Source: Burkholderiales bacterium (GTDB taxonomy: Bacteria > Pseudomonadota > Gammaproteobacteria > Burkholderiales > Burkholderiaceae_C). From it: 64,000 nucleotides of DNA. The stretch is from NCBI GenBank assembly GCA_021414305.1, contig JAIOOS010000027.1:124001-188000 (forward strand), in the 5' to 3' direction. This document shows positions 42,949 to 55,111 of the stretch, piece by piece. The number at the start of each line of letters is the position of its first letter. Positions within the stretch are counted from its first letter, which is position 1. The translations under genes and the position numbers were made by a program. The notes beneath the pieces are model-generated. The model worked only from the letters and a program-made list of their open reading frames with translations. It was not told the origin of the DNA and searched no databases.

Positions 42949-45288
42949 CTAGCGCTGCTTCTCGCCCTTCTCGTTCCGATCCGGCCGGTCGGGCTTGTCG
43001 GCCCGTTCCGCCTTCGCGGGCTTGTCCTCGTGGCGCGGCGCGGGAGGCGGCGAAGCGGCCGGGGCCGGTGCGACCCGCGGCTCGGCGGCGCGGGCCGGCT
43101 GCGGGGCGGCGCGCGCGGGCAGCTCGGCGGCACGCGGCGGCATCGCAGCGCGCGCCGCTTCCTGCGCCTTCTCCCGGTCGACCGGTCGGGCGAGCACCCG
43201 CGGTGCGTCGGCCGGGCGCTCGATCTGCCGCACGGTCGGCGGCGGACGCGGCGCATCCGCGGCGCGCGGCTCGGCCCCGCGTCCCGAGGGCGGCGCGACC
43301 GGCGCGGCGCCGGTGACGGGAGGCGGCGGCACCGAGCCGGGACGGCCATGCGATTCGTCCGGCGTGCCGCGACGGCCGCCGCGCGTTCGATCGTCGGCTA
43401 CGGCCTGACGCGGCACGGCCGGCGTTGCCTGCTGGACGTTCGGCGCCGGCGGCGCGACCTGGGCATTCGGCGACGCCGGCGGCGCGCCGGGCGAAGCCTG
43501 CACGTTCGGCGCCGGCGGGGCATTCGGCTGCGGCGGACGCTGCTCGCCGGGTCGTTGCCCCTCGGCCCGACCGGATTCGGGACGCTGCCCGTCGGCCCGA
43601 CCGCCTTCCGGCCGGCCCTGCGGCGGCACCGCCTGCGCGGGTACCGCCTGCGTCGGCCGACCGGCCATCGCCGGCGAGCCCGGACGAACCGGCGCCGTGC
43701 CCGGCGCCGCGGCTGGCGTTCCCTGCGGCGCCGTCGCGCCGCCCTGGGGCGCAGCATTGCCTTGCGGCGCCGCGCCGGCCTGCGGCGACGTGCCGGGACC
43801 CTGCCCTCGCTCCTGGCCGGGACGGCCGCCGAACGCGCCCGGCGCCCGCCCTTCGAACGGCGGCCGGGTGATCGCGACCTTGCCTCCAGGCGGCCTGGCC
43901 GGCGCGGGCGGCGCCGCGACCGGCGGCGCGTTCATCGCCACCACCGGCTTGGCGTCGCTGACCAGCGCGCGAGCCTGCGGATCGTTGCGGAAGCGCGCCG
44001 CTTCGGCGGCGACCGGCTGCCGGCCGGTGAGCACGCTCGCCGGCACCACCGTCACCGCATGCGGGAACTTGCGGTTGGCGAAGTCGCGCCGATCGGCGGC
44101 GCCGTTGGTGTTGTTGACGATGGTCGTGATCTGGGTGACGTTGGTGACGTGGGTGACATTGATGTTGCGGACGTAGCGCGGGCTGCTGTAGCGATACGAA
44201 GGCACATAGACCTCGCGCGGCGCCAGCGGGAACCAGCCGACCGGCGGCGCGCCGCGGCCGCCGCCACCGATTGCGATCGACACGCCACCGACCCAGGCCA
44301 CCAGCGCCGGCGCATAGACCGGACGGGCGACGTAGGTCCCCGGCACCCAGCACCAGCGGCTGCGGTAGTTGACCCATCGTCCGTAGTGGAACGGGGCGAA
44401 GCCCCAGGGCGCGTCATCGACCCAGGTCCAGCCCCACGGCCGCACGTAGGCCCAGTGGCCGGCGCTGTAAGGCGCCCAGCCGACGGCGACGGCGCGCGGT
44501 GTCCAGATCGGGCCGTAGTCGGCGGTCTGCTCCCACTGGCCATAGCGGTCGAGGTCTTCGGCGCCGGTCATCTCCGGCGAGACGTAGCGCACCGCGGCGG
44601 TCGGCCGCACCTCGGCCCGGTCGCGCTCGGCGTTCCAGGCGGCGAAGGCGTCGCGCGCAGGCTCGACCATGTTGTATTGCGCGGCGCCGCTGGCGTCGAG
44701 CCAGAACTGCGCGTGCTGGCCGGCGGTCAGCGGCAGGGCGCTGTTGCGGCCTTCGAAGACCGCCTGCCCGGCATCGACCGTGAGGTCGCTGGTCTGCTCG
44801 AACCGATCGAAGCGGTAGCGGCCGACGCCCTGGGCGCGGAAGCGCCCCTCGTCGGTGTCGAGCACGAACTCGGCGACCGAGGGCGCGTTGCGCAGCCGCG
44901 CCGCGACGCTGCCCGAATGCAGGTGGACGTTGAAGACGTTGTCGTCGAGCAGCACGACCTCGAGCTCGCTCGCCGAGTCCAGGCGCAGCGTCGTCGAGCC
45001 GAGCGCCAGCTCGGCGTGCGCGCCGTTGTCGGTGGCGATCCGGTCGCCTGTGGTGAGCGGGCGATTGCGCGCGACCGCGACCCATTCGTTCGACTCGGGG
45101 CTGAACAGCCAGACCTGGCCGCTCATCTCGCTCAGCCGCGCCACCCGGTCGGGCGGATCGACGTCGGCGCCGCCCTGGGCGCGCGCCGCGAGCGAGGCGC
45201 CGAGGCAGAGCAGCGCCGAGAGGGCGACGGCGAGCATGCGGGTCCAGGACCCTGAAACGTTCGTCGCCACTGCGATGGTTCTTTTCAT
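42949..45288 (-). CDS. FecR-domain / DUF6600 secreted protein with proline-rich tail
   Basis: A 779-residue exported protein. A signal peptide (ALLCLGASLAARAQ) is followed by a FecR-like domain, residues 50-230 (GQVWLFSPESNEWV, LALGSTTLRLDSASEL, LPLTAGQHAQFWLD). Next is the DUF6600 repeat region with Trp/Tyr-rich motifs (WAYVRPWGWTWVDDAPWGFA, FHYGRWV), residues 290-390. The rest, from about 450, is low-complexity Pro/Ala/Gln/Arg, ending DRNEKGEKQR. It probably sits in the envelope; function unknown. I start at MKRTIAVATN with GGAG upstream. It follows def on the same strand after about 167 bases. Confidence 0.8.
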   Translation of the reverse strand: MKRTIAVATNVSGSWTRMLAVALSALLCLGASLAARAQGGADVDPPDRVARLSEMSGQVWLFSPESNEWVAVARNRPLTTGDRIATDNGAHAELALGSTTLRLDSASELEVVLLDDNVFNVHLHSGSVAARLRNAPSVAEFVLDTDEGRFRAQGVGRYRFDRFEQTSDLTVDAGQAVFEGRNSALPLTAGQHAQFWLDASGAAQYNMVEPARDAFAAWNAERDRAEVRPTAAVRYVSPEMTGAEDLDRYGQWEQTADYGPIWTPRAVAVGWAPYSAGHWAYVRPWGWTWVDDAPWGFAPFHYGRWVNYRSRWCWVPGTYVARPVYAPALVAWVGGVSIAIGGGGRGAPPVGWFPLAPREVYVPSYRYSSPRYVRNINVTHVTNVTQITTIVNNTNGAADRRDFANRKFPHAVTVVPASVLTGRQPVAAEAARFRNDPQARALVSDAKPVVAMNAPPVAAPPAPARPPGGKVAITRPPFEGRAPGAFGGRPGQERGQGPGTSPQAGAAPQGNAAPQGGATAPQGTPAAAPGTAPVRPGSPAMAGRPTQAVPAQAVPPQGRPEGGRADGQRPESGRAEGQRPGEQRPPQPNAPPAPNVQASPGAPPASPNAQVAPPAPNVQQATPAVPRQAVADDRTRGGRRGTPDESHGRPGSVPPPPVTGAAPVAPPSGRGAEPRAADAPRPPPTVRQIERPADAPRVLARPVDREKAQEAARAAMPPRAAELPARAAPQPARAAEPRVAPAPAASPPPAPRHEDKPAKAERADKPDRPDRNEKGEKQR

Positions 45289-45455
45289 GTTGAGCTCCGG
45301 TACCCGCCGCCTGCGCGGCCGCCTCGCCGACGGGCGAAGCGTCTTTCCTGAACGCTGCGTGCCTCGGCCCTGCCGACCGCAGCCCGCCTCCGACACGTTC
45401 CTTTACACGCCGCGGCGTCGTCCCACCCCGCTTCCGGGCAAGGACGGTGCCTGCC

Positions 45456-45992
45456 TCATTCGTCGCTTTCCGGGTCGAGCGCCGGAAACAGCACGCTGGT
45501 GAACCCGAACCGGCTGAAGTCGCGAATCCGCATCGGATAGAGCTTGCCGAGCAGGTGGTCGCATTCGTGCTGCACCACCCGGGCGTGGAAGGCGTCGGCC
45601 TCGCGCTCCAGCGGCGCGCCCTCGAGATCGAAGCCTCGGTAGCGGATGCGGGCCCAGCGGGGCACCACGCCGCGCATGCCGGGCACCGAGAGGCAGCCTT
45701 CCCAGCCCTCCTCCTCCAGGTCGCCGAGCGGCTCGATGCTCGGGTTGAGAAGCACCGTCTCGGGCACCGGCGGCGCATCGGGATAGCGGTCGTTGCGCCT
45801 GAAGCCGAAGATCACCAGCGCCAGGTCGACGCCGATCTGCGGCGCGGCGAGGCCGGCGCCGTTGACCGCGTGCATGGTCTCGAACATGTCGGCGACGAGG
45901 GCGCGCAGCTCGGGCGTGCCGAACTCCCGCACCGGCGCAGCGACGCGCAGGAGCCGCGGGTCGCCCATCTTCAGGATCTCGCGCACCGTCAT
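45456..45992 (-). CDS. def: peptide deformylase
   Basis: A 178-residue deformylase with all three metal motifs: [11 protein letters not shown] near residue 41, EGCLSVPG with the Cys ligand near 88, and QHECDHLLG with the two His and the Glu near 131. It removes the formyl group from nascent proteins. The start, [15 protein letters not shown], overlaps the end of the epimerase-like gene (ATGA), so it is the downstream gene of the propionyl-CoA operon. This is an unusual place; a second def copy elsewhere is likely. Confidence 0.93.
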   Translation of the reverse strand: MTVREILKMGDPRLLRVAAPVREFGTPELRALVADMFETMHAVNGAGLAAPQIGVDLALVIFGFRRNDRYPDAPPVPETVLLNPSIEPLGDLEEEGWEGCLSVPGMRGVVPRWARIRYRGFDLEGAPLEREADAFHARVVQHECDHLLGKLYPMRIRDFSRFGFTSVLFPALDPESDE

Positions 45993-46474
45993 GCCGACTT
46001 CCTCAGCGCCGCCACCACCTCGGGCGGCGCCTGAACCAGCTCGATCAGGACGCCCTCGCCGGCGATCGGAAACTCCTCGCTCGCCTTGGGATGGAGGAAG
46101 CAGACGTCGTGGCCCGCCGCCCCGGCGCGGATGCCGCCGGGGGCGAAGCGCACGCCGCGCGACGCCAGCCAGGCCACCGCCGCAGGCAGGTCGTCGATCC
46201 AGAGGCCGATGTGGTTCAGCGGCGTCGCGTGCACGGCCGGCTTGCCCTCGGGATCGATCGGCTCCATCAGGTCGACCTCGACCCGGGTCGGGCCGCTGCC
46301 GAGCGCGCAGATGTCCTCGTCGACGTTCTCGCGCTCGCTGCGAAAGCTGCCGGTGACCTCGAGGCCCAGCATCTCGACCCACAGGGTGCGCAGCGCCGCC
46401 TTGCTGCGCCCGCCGATCGCGACCTGCTGGATGCCGAGCACGGCGAAGGGCCGCTCGCTGGCGGTCGCCGTCAC
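45989..46474 (-). CDS. VOC-family protein, methylmalonyl-CoA epimerase-like
   Basis: A 161-residue vicinal-oxygen-chelate protein. [23 protein letters not shown] and [12 protein letters not shown] match the metal-binding His and Glu of methylmalonyl-CoA epimerase. The first ligand motif, IDH in typical epimerases, reads IQQ here, so Gln replaces the His. With pccA and mcm next door, epimerisation of (S)- to (R)-methylmalonyl-CoA is the natural role, but the changed ligand leaves doubt. The GTG start overlaps the pccA stop (GTGA) and the end overlaps def. Confidence 0.75.
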   Translation of the reverse strand: MTATASERPFAVLGIQQVAIGGRSKAALRTLWVEMLGLEVTGSFRSERENVDEDICALGSGPTRVEVDLMEPIDPEGKPAVHATPLNHIGLWIDDLPAAVAWLASRGVRFAPGGIRAGAAGHDVCFLHPKASEEFPIAGEGVLIELVQAPPEVVAALRKSA

Positions 46475-48519
46475 GCCTTCGCTCCCGCGCTCTCGAACTC
46501 GAGGATGACGTCGTCGACGGCGAGGCTCGCCCCCTTCTGCGCCACCACCCGCGCGACCACGCCGGCATTGGCGGCGACCAGGATGTTCTCCATCTTCATG
46601 GCCTCGATCACCGCCAGCCGCTCGCCGGCGCGCACCGCCTGGCCGGCCGCGACGGCGACGTCGACCAGCAGGCCCGGCATCGGCGAGAGCAGGAAGCGCG
46701 ACAGGTCGGGCGGCGGCTTGAACGGCATCAGCGCCTGCAGCTCGGCGGCGCGCGGCGCCAGCACCCGCATCTCGACCTGGGCGCCGCCGTGGGCGACGCG
46801 ATAGGCGAGGCCGACCCGCTCGACCTGGGCGTGGAACGGCTTGCCGTCGGCCAGGCCTTCGGTTGCGACGTCGCGCAACGCGCTGGTGAGCGAGAGGCGG
46901 CGCGGCCGGCCGGCAATCGTCACCAGGTAGACGTCGCCCGCGACCTGCACGGTCGCCGGCGTCACGCTGCGCTTGCCGGCGGCGTCGACCTGCACGGCGA
47001 CGAACTCGTCGCCGATCCTGAGGCCGTGCCCCGGCAACTGGCCCGAGATGCCGGCCGAGCGCGAGAGAAGCCGGCGATTGGTCGCCACCGCCAGGGCAAG
47101 CAGGAAGTCGGGATCGGGATGCGCCGTCTGCGCCGGATCGAAGCCGTGCGCGAACTCCTGGGCGATGAAGCCGGTGTCGAAGTCGCCGGCGGCAAAGCGG
47201 GGATGCGCGAGCAGCGCCGACTGGAAGGCGATGTTGCTGGCGACGCCGCGGACGGTGAAGCCGCCGAGCGCGTTCTGCATGGTGGCGATCGCCGCCGCGC
47301 GGTCGACGCCGACGGCGATCAGCTTGCAGATCATCGAGTCGTAGTGGATCGGGATCTCGCCGCCCTCGTAGACGCCGGTGTCGACGCGCACGCCCGTGGC
47401 GCCCAGGCGCGGCTCGCCGGCGAAAAGGGTCTGCGGCGGCGGTCGGAACGTCACCAGCCGGCCGGTGCTCGGCAGGAAGCCGCGCTGCGGATCCTCGGCG
47501 TTGATCCGGCACTCGATCGCCCAGCCCCGCCGCGGGATCTGCGCCTGCGTGAAGGCGAGCTTCTCGCCCGCGGCGACGCGGATCATCTGCTCTACAAGGT
47601 CGAGCCCGGTGATCGACTCGGTGACCGGGTGCTCGACCTGCAGCCGCGTGTTCATCTCGAGGAAGAAGAAACTCTTGTCCTTGCCGACGACGAACTCGAC
47701 CGTGCCCGCCGACTGGTAGTTCACCGCCCTGGCCAGCGCGACCGCCTGCTCGCCCATCGCCTTGCGGGTGGCGTCGTCGAGGAACGGGCTCGGCGCCTCC
47801 TCCACCACCTTCTGGTGCCGGCGCTGGATCGAGCACTCCCGTTCCCAGAGGTAGACGCAGTTGCCGTGCGCGTCGCCGAGCACCTGGATCTCGATGTGCC
47901 GCGGCTGCTCGACGAACTTCTCGATGAAGATCCGGTCGTCGCCGAACGCCGCCTTGGCCTCGTTGCGACAGGAGACAAAGCCTTCCTTGGCCTGCACGTC
48001 GTCCCAGGCGACGCGCAGGCCCTTGCCGCCACCGCCGGCCGACGCCTTGATCATCACCGGGTAGCCGATCGTCCTGGCGATCGCGACCGCGGACTCGGCG
48101 CTCTCGATCGCCTCGTTGTGGCCGGGGATGGTCGACACCTTCGCCGCCATCGCCAGCTTCTTCGAGGCGATCTTGTCGCCCATCGCCGCGATCGAGGCGT
48201 GCTTCGGGCCGATGAAGACGATGCCCTCCTCCTCGACCCGGCGGGCGAACACCTCGTTCTCGGAGAGGAAGCCGTAGCCGGGATGCACCGCCTCGGCGCC
48301 GGTCTGCTTGCAGGCGGCAATGATCCTGTCCATGGAGAGGTACGAGTCGCGGCTCGCGGCCGCGCCGATCAGCACCGCTTCGTCGGCAAGCTCGACATGC
48401 AGCGCATCCCGGTCGGCCTCCGAGTAGACGGCGACGGTGCCGATGCCGAGGCGCTTCGCGGTCTTGATGACGCGGCAGGCGATCTCGCCACGGTTGGCGA
48501 TCAGGATCTTCTTGAACAT
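46471..48519 (-). CDS. pccA: acyl-CoA carboxylase biotin-carboxylase/biotin-carrier subunit (probable PccA)
   Basis: A 682-residue subunit. The biotin carboxylase begins [21 protein letters not shown]-grasp motifs are [13 protein letters not shown] and [14 protein letters not shown]. After the middle BT-like domain comes the biotinyl site EAMKMEN, about 46 residues from the end. Propionyl-CoA carboxylase is inferred from the neighbouring epimerase and mutase genes; acetyl- or methylcrotonyl-CoA specificity cannot be excluded. It lies downstream of pccB, but a gene on the opposite strand lies between them. Confidence 0.9.
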   Translation of the reverse strand: MFKKILIANRGEIACRVIKTAKRLGIGTVAVYSEADRDALHVELADEAVLIGAAASRDSYLSMDRIIAACKQTGAEAVHPGYGFLSENEVFARRVEEEGIVFIGPKHASIAAMGDKIASKKLAMAAKVSTIPGHNEAIESAESAVAIARTIGYPVMIKASAGGGGKGLRVAWDDVQAKEGFVSCRNEAKAAFGDDRIFIEKFVEQPRHIEIQVLGDAHGNCVYLWERECSIQRRHQKVVEEAPSPFLDDATRKAMGEQAVALARAVNYQSAGTVEFVVGKDKSFFFLEMNTRLQVEHPVTESITGLDLVEQMIRVAAGEKLAFTQAQIPRRGWAIECRINAEDPQRGFLPSTGRLVTFRPPPQTLFAGEPRLGATGVRVDTGVYEGGEIPIHYDSMICKLIAVGVDRAAAIATMQNALGGFTVRGVASNIAFQSALLAHPRFAAGDFDTGFIAQEFAHGFDPAQTAHPDPDFLLALAVATNRRLLSRSAGISGQLPGHGLRIGDEFVAVQVDAAGKRSVTPATVQVAGDVYLVTIAGRPRRLSLTSALRDVATEGLADGKPFHAQVERVGLAYRVAHGGAQVEMRVLAPRAAELQALMPFKPPPDLSRFLLSPMPGLLVDVAVAAGQAVRAGERLAVIEAMKMENILVAANAGVVARVVAQKGASLAVDDVILEFESAGAKA

Positions 48520-48698
48520 GCGTGGTGCGTTCTCCGGGCTCGGAGTATGCCGAAGCGCCGGGTGGTGCCGTCCACGGGGCTGCCGCCGAAGGCCCCGAAT
48601 GGCCCGTCGTCGCGGCGGCGATGGTCCTTTTGGCCGATGCCGTGCGCCCGACGGGTCGGCACGATGCCCACCTTCGCCACTCTGCCTGGAACGACGCC

Positions 48699-49739
48699 AT
48701 GCTTTCCCGACTGCTCCGCCCGGTGCCGCTGATCCTGCTCACGCTCGGCGCCATCCTGATGATCGCCATGACGCCGGCCGACGCCGCCGACACCGCGCGC
48801 CGGCTGAAGATCGACCTCGAGGTGCGGCGCGACGGCAGCGTCCAGCAAGGCGCCGAGCAGGGCCGCGGCAAGCTCGTGCAGCAGCTCACGCTGACGGCGG
48901 TGCTGCACTCCGACGGCACGCCGATGGTGAACAACCCGCTCGACCCCGAGGACGGCAAGCGCCAGTTCGAGCGCGCCCAGCGCAGCCAGCAGAAGGTGCA
49001 GGCGGCGCAGGCGCGGGTGGGCAATGCGCCCGCTCCCGCGCCCGACATGGCGGGGATGCAGGCGCGCGCCCAGCAGCTCATGGCCAAGTGCGGCCAGGAC
49101 CGCGAGTGCCTGATGCGCGAGGCCTCGGCGATGAGCGCGGCCCAGGCCGCCGGCGGCGATCGCGCGACCCAGGCTCGGCTGCAGGCCTACGGCCAGGCCG
49201 CCGCGGCCTGCGAACGGCAGCAGGGCAAGGCGCGCGACGCCTGCCAGGCCGAGGCTCGGCGCAAAGCGGGCGGCGGCGAGGACGAGCCCGACGACGTGGT
49301 CGAGACGCCCTATCTGATGTTTACAGGCCGCGCCGCCTGCCGCCTGGAAGCGACCGTGAAGATCGACAACCGCGTCGAAGGCAGCTTCAACGACGTGCAG
49401 GGCGTGGTGCCCTTCACCGAGACGACGCAGGCGCAGCAGGCGCGCCGCGACGAGGTGCTGTGCCCGATGCTGCAGGTCGTGCTCGACCAGCGCAACGGGC
49501 GCCTGTGGACGCACGTGATGGCGGTCGATTCCGCGAACGGCGTCAACGTGCGCAGCGAGAAGGGCCGCGCGCCGCAACGCAGCGAAGGACCGGTGTCGCT
49601 GCGCTGGATGGAAGCAGGCCCCTGGATCCAGCAGCGCCTGAGCAACCTCAGCGCCGGCGGCGAAGACCGCGTCCAGGTGCCGGTCGCCGGTGGCGGCCAG
49701 GCCGAGGCGGTGCTGCGCTGGCGCTTCGAGCCGCTCTGA
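48699..49739 (+). CDS. secreted hypothetical protein on the opposite strand to pccA/pccB
   Basis: A 346-residue protein that I do not recognise. A hydrophobic signal segment ([25 protein letters not shown]) sends it outside the cytoplasm. The mature protein has an Ala/Gln-rich helical stretch ([17 protein letters not shown]) and a four-Cys region ([26 protein letters not shown]) that could form disulfides. The C-terminal half is beta-rich, e.g. [20 protein letters not shown]. The start [10 protein letters not shown] is 180 bases from pccA, so the track's start at 48522 is unlikely. It converges on pccB. Confidence 0.75.
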   Translation: MLSRLLRPVPLILLTLGAILMIAMTPADAADTARRLKIDLEVRRDGSVQQGAEQGRGKLVQQLTLTAVLHSDGTPMVNNPLDPEDGKRQFERAQRSQQKVQAAQARVGNAPAPAPDMAGMQARAQQLMAKCGQDRECLMREASAMSAAQAAGGDRATQARLQAYGQAAAACERQQGKARDACQAEARRKAGGGEDEPDDVVETPYLMFTGRAACRLEATVKIDNRVEGSFNDVQGVVPFTETTQAQQARRDEVLCPMLQVVLDQRNGRLWTHVMAVDSANGVNVRSEKGRAPQRSEGPVSLRWMEAGPWIQQRLSNLSAGGEDRVQVPVAGGGQAEAVLRWRFEPL

Positions 49740-49742
49740 ACT

Positions 49743-49771
49743 GCGGACCGTGGCCTGCCAGCCCGGTCCGC
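49743..49771. terminator. hairpin between the convergent unknown gene and pccB
   Basis: GCGGACC and GGTCCGC, 15 bases apart, form a seven-bp stem between the two stop codons. No T-run follows on the plus strand, so this is a weak terminator candidate. Confidence 0.35.
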
Positions 49772-49784
49772 GCGCGCCGCCGGC

Positions 49785-51317
<1,533 letters not shown>

Positions 51318-51332
51318 GAGCGTCCTTCTTCT

Positions 51333-52367
51333 TCAGGCGTGACCATTGTCCGCGTCCGGCTCGCCGGCAAAGGCGCGCAGCAGTCTCCGCGCCGCGACCG
51401 AGACCGGCAGCCGGCCGGCGTCGACGCCCTCCAGCATCGCCGGCAGCATGCGCTGCACCGCGGGGTGCGCGCGAAATCGCTCGGCGAGACCGGCGTCGAC
51501 GCGCTCCCACAGCCAGGCGCGCGACTGCGTCTCGCGCCGCCGGGCGATCGCGCCGCTGGCGCTTCGCTCGGCGGCCCAGGCCGCCGCCGCCGCCCAGACC
51601 GCGCCGACCTGAGCGGCGTCGATCGCACTGGTCGCCAGCACGCGCGGCCGCCCGGCCGCGCCCTCGCGCGGGCTAGCCATCCGCATCGCCGATTCGAGCT
51701 GGCCGACCGCGCGCGCCGCCGCCGCCGGATCGAGGTCGGCCTTGTTCACGACCACCAGGTCGGCGAGCTCGAGCACGCCCTTCTTGATCGCCTGCAGGTC
51801 GTCGCCGGCGTTCGGCAGCTGCATCAGGATGAACAGGTCGGTCATGCCGGCGACCGCGGCCTCGCTCTGGCCGACGCCCACGGTCTCGACAACGACGAGG
51901 TCGTAGCCGGCGGCCTCGACCACCCGGATCGCCTCGCGCGTCGCCGCGGCCACGCCGCCGAGCGTGCCGCCGCTCGGGCTCGGCCGGACGAAAGCGCGTT
52001 CGTGCACCGAGAGCCGCTCCATGCGCGTCTTGTCGCCGAGGATCGAGCCGCCCGAGAGCTTCGAGCTCGGGTCGACCGCGAGCACCGCGACACGGTGACC
52101 CTGGGCTATCAACACGAGGCCGAGGGTCTCGATGAAGGTCGACTTGCCGACCCCCGGAACGCCCGAGATGCCGACGCGCAAGGCCGGCGCGGCCGGCACC
52201 GGCAAGGCGGCGAGCAGCGCATCGGCGCGCTCGCGATGGTCGGCGCGGGTCGATTCGAGCAGGGTGATCGCCTTGGCGACTGCCCGGCGCTGGCGCTCGC
52301 CGCTGGCCGCCGAGACGTCGTCGCACAGGCTCTGGTCGGCGGCTGCCAGGGTCGCCATCGCGCTCAT
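51333..52367 (-). CDS. meaB: methylmalonyl-CoA mutase-associated GTPase MeaB/ArgK
   Basis: A 344-residue G3E-type GTPase chaperone. P-loop [29 protein letters not shown], then [10 protein letters not shown] and NKADLDP for guanine recognition. MeaB loads and protects the B12 cofactor of the mutase. It sits 16 bases after mcm and before pccB in one operon. Confidence 0.95.
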   Translation of the reverse strand: MSAMATLAAADQSLCDDVSAASGERQRRAVAKAITLLESTRADHRERADALLAALPVPAAPALRVGISGVPGVGKSTFIETLGLVLIAQGHRVAVLAVDPSSKLSGGSILGDKTRMERLSVHERAFVRPSPSGGTLGGVAAATREAIRVVEAAGYDLVVVETVGVGQSEAAVAGMTDLFILMQLPNAGDDLQAIKKGVLELADLVVVNKADLDPAAAARAVGQLESAMRMASPREGAAGRPRVLATSAIDAAQVGAVWAAAAAWAAERSASGAIARRRETQSRAWLWERVDAGLAERFRAHPAVQRMLPAMLEGVDAGRLPVSVAARRLLRAFAGEPDADNGHA

Positions 52368-52383
52368 CGTCGCGCCGTCGCCT

Positions 52384-54543
52384 TCAATGCGCGGCGACCG
52401 CCTGGCGAATCTGCTCGAGGACGTCTTTGGCGCTCACCGGGATCGGCGTGCCCGGGCCGTAGATGCCCTTGACGCCGGCGTCGTAGAGAAAGGCGTAGTC
52501 CTGCTGTGGGATCACGCCGCCGACGAAGACGACGATGTCGCCGCCGCCCTGCGCCTTCAGCGACTCGATGATCGCCGGCACCAGGGTCATGTGGCCGGCG
52601 GCGAGCGTCGAGACGCCGACCGCGTGGACGTCGTTCTCGATCGCCTGTCGCGCGCACTCCTCGGCGGTCTGGAACAGCGGGCCGATATCGACGTCGAAGC
52701 CGAGGTCGGCGAAGGCGCTGGCAACGACCTTGGCGCCGCGATCATGGCCGTCCTGGCCGAGCTTGGCGATCATCACCCGCGGCCGGCGCCCTTCTTCCTC
52801 GGCGAACTCGGCGATCTCGCGCTTGAGCTGGTCCCAGCCCTCGGCGCTATCGTAGGCCGCCGCGTAGACGCCGGAGACCTTCTGCGTGTCGGCGCGGTGC
52901 CGGCCCCAGGCCGCCTCGAGCGCATCGCTGACCTCGCCGACCGTGGCGCGCAGCCGCATCGCCTTGATGGATAGGTCGAGCAGGTTGCCGGTGCCGGCCT
53001 TCGCGCTATCGGTGAGCGCCGCCAGCGCCGCGTTCACCGCGACGGAGTCGCGCGCCGCGCGCACCGCCTTCAGGCGCGCGACCTGGCTGTCGCGCACGGC
53101 GTGGTTGTCGATCGAGCGCGCGTCGATCTCGGCCTCTTCGTCGAGCTTGTACTTGTTGACGCCGACGATCGTGTCCTGGCCCGAATCGATTCGCGCCTGC
53201 TTCTCGGCGGCGCTCGCCTCGATCTTCAGCTTCGCCCAGCCGCTCTGCACCGCGTGGGTCATGCCGCCCATTGCCTCCACCTCCTCGATGATCGTCCAGG
53301 CGGTGTCGGCCATCTGCTGGGTCAGCGCCTCCATCGCATAGCTGCCGGCCCACGGGTCGACGATCGAGGTGATGTGCGTCTCTTCCTGGATCACGAGCTG
53401 GGTGTTGCGCGCGATCCGGGCGCTGAACTCGGTGGGCAGGGCGATCGCCTCGTCGAGCGCATTGGTGTGCAGGCTCTGCGTGCCGCCGAACACCGCGGCC
53501 ATCGCCTCGATCGTGGTGCGCACGACGTTGTTGTACGGGTCCTGCGCGGTGAGCGACCAGCCCGAGGTCTGGCAGTGCGTGCGCAGCATCGAGCTCTTGG
53601 CCTGCTTCGGCTTGAACTCCTGCATGATCCGGTGCCACAGGCCCCGAGCGGCGCGCAGCTTGGCGATCTCGAGGTAGAAGTTCATCCCGATCGCCCAGAA
53701 GAAGCTGAGCCGGCCGGCGAAGGCGTCGACATCCAGCCCCTTGGCGATGGCGGTGCGCACGTACTCGCGGCCGTCGGCCAGGGTCAGGGCGAGCTCGAGC
53801 GCCTGGTTCGCGCCGGCCTCCTGGATGTGATAGCCCGAGATCGAGATCGAGTTGAACTTCGGCATGCGCGTGGCCGTGTACTCGATGATGTCGCCAACGA
53901 TCCGCATGCTGGGCGCCGGCGGATAGATGTAGGTGTTCCTCACCATGAACTCTTTCAGGATGTCGTTCTGGATCGTTCCTGAAAGCTTGTCCTCGGCGAC
54001 GCCCTGCTCCTCGGCGGCGACGATGTAGCCAGCGAGGATCGGCAGCACCGCGCCGTTCATCGTCATCGAGACGCTGACGGTGTCGAGCGGAATCCGGTCG
54101 AACAGGATCTTCATGTCCTCGACCGAATCGATCGCCACGCCGGCCTTGCCGACGTCGCCGGTGACGCGCGGGTGGTCGCTGTCGTAGCCGCGGTGCGTCG
54201 CCAGGTCGAAGGCGACGCTGATGCCCTGCGCGCCGCCGGCGAGCGCCTGGCGGTAGAAAGCGTTCGACTGCTCGGCGGTCGAGAAGCCTGCGTACTGGCG
54301 GATCGTCCATGGCCGCACCGCATACATCGTCGCCTGCGGCCCGCGGATGTAGGGCGGGAAGCCGGGCAGCGTGTCGGTGGCAGGCAGGCCCTTCAGGTCG
54401 GCCGCGGTGTAGAGCGGCTTCACGACGATGCCCTCGGGCGTCTTCCAGGCGACGGCGTCGAGATCGCCGCCGGGCGCGGAACGCCGTGCGGCAGCACGCC
54501 AGGCGGCCAGCGCGGGGGAGTCGTCGTCGGCAGTAGTCGTCAT
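52384..54543 (-). CDS. mcm: methylmalonyl-CoA mutase
   Basis: A 719-residue single-chain mutase. The N-terminal TIM barrel has [22 protein letters not shown] and [14 protein letters not shown]; the C-terminal B12 domain has the cobalt-binding DGHDRG ([15 protein letters not shown]). It interconverts (R)-methylmalonyl-CoA and succinyl-CoA. I start at [15 protein letters not shown]; the track's earlier start would run into the divergent folA region. It leads the operon mcm-meaB-pccB. Confidence 0.96.
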   Translation of the reverse strand: MTTTADDDSPALAAWRAAARRSAPGGDLDAVAWKTPEGIVVKPLYTAADLKGLPATDTLPGFPPYIRGPQATMYAVRPWTIRQYAGFSTAEQSNAFYRQALAGGAQGISVAFDLATHRGYDSDHPRVTGDVGKAGVAIDSVEDMKILFDRIPLDTVSVSMTMNGAVLPILAGYIVAAEEQGVAEDKLSGTIQNDILKEFMVRNTYIYPPAPSMRIVGDIIEYTATRMPKFNSISISGYHIQEAGANQALELALTLADGREYVRTAIAKGLDVDAFAGRLSFFWAIGMNFYLEIAKLRAARGLWHRIMQEFKPKQAKSSMLRTHCQTSGWSLTAQDPYNNVVRTTIEAMAAVFGGTQSLHTNALDEAIALPTEFSARIARNTQLVIQEETHITSIVDPWAGSYAMEALTQQMADTAWTIIEEVEAMGGMTHAVQSGWAKLKIEASAAEKQARIDSGQDTIVGVNKYKLDEEAEIDARSIDNHAVRDSQVARLKAVRAARDSVAVNAALAALTDSAKAGTGNLLDLSIKAMRLRATVGEVSDALEAAWGRHRADTQKVSGVYAAAYDSAEGWDQLKREIAEFAEEEGRRPRVMIAKLGQDGHDRGAKVVASAFADLGFDVDIGPLFQTAEECARQAIENDVHAVGVSTLAAGHMTLVPAIIESLKAQGGGDIVVFVGGVIPQQDYAFLYDAGVKGIYGPGTPIPVSAKDVLEQIRQAVAAH

Positions 54544-54605
54544 CGCTGGGCGGATCTCGCGGTGGAGACGGCGATTATCGCGGCGCGGCGGCGACAATCC
54601 CGGGC

Positions 54606-55109
54606 ATGCCCAAACCCCTGGTCAGCCTAATCTCCTCGGTCGCGCGCGACGGTGGCATCGGCCGCGCCAACGATCTGCTGGTCCGACTGCCGGGCGACCT
54701 GCCGCGCTTCAAGCAGCTCACGATGGGCGCGCCGATCGTCATGGGCCGCAAGAACTGGGATTCGCTGCCCCGCCGCCCGTTGCCCGGCCGACGCAACATC
54801 GTCGTCACGCGCGACCCCGCGTGGCATGCCGACGGCGCCGAACGCGCCGCTTCGCTCGAGGAAGGCCTGGCCCTCGCCGGCGACGTGCCGCGGGTCTTCG
54901 TGATCGGCGGCGCCGAGATCTTCGCCCTCGCCCTGCCGCTGGCCGACGAGCTCGAGCTGACCGAGATCGACGCCGAGTTTCCCGCCGACACCTTCTTTCC
55001 GCCGTGGAACCGGGCCGATTTCAGGCAGACTGCGCGCGAGGCGCACGCCACGCCGGAGGGCTTGCGCTACAGCTTCGCCACGTATCGAAGAAACGCATCG
55101 GGAGAGTAG
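54606..55109 (+). CDS. folA: dihydrofolate reductase
   Basis: A 167-residue reductase: [25 protein letters not shown] carries the folate-site region, [23 protein letters not shown] the NADPH-binding loop, and [18 protein letters not shown] the second nucleotide motif. It makes tetrahydrofolate. It is divergent from mcm, 62 bases apart, and followed at once by the DUF4337 gene. Confidence 0.96.
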   Translation: MPKPLVSLISSVARDGGIGRANDLLVRLPGDLPRFKQLTMGAPIVMGRKNWDSLPRRPLPGRRNIVVTRDPAWHADGAERAASLEEGLALAGDVPRVFVIGGAEIFALALPLADELELTEIDAEFPADTFFPPWNRADFRQTAREAHATPEGLRYSFATYRRNASGE

Positions 55110-55111
55110 GA

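Noticed and set aside
46789-48732. 647-codon plus-strand ORF over pccA
   Set aside because: Antisense shadow of pccA.
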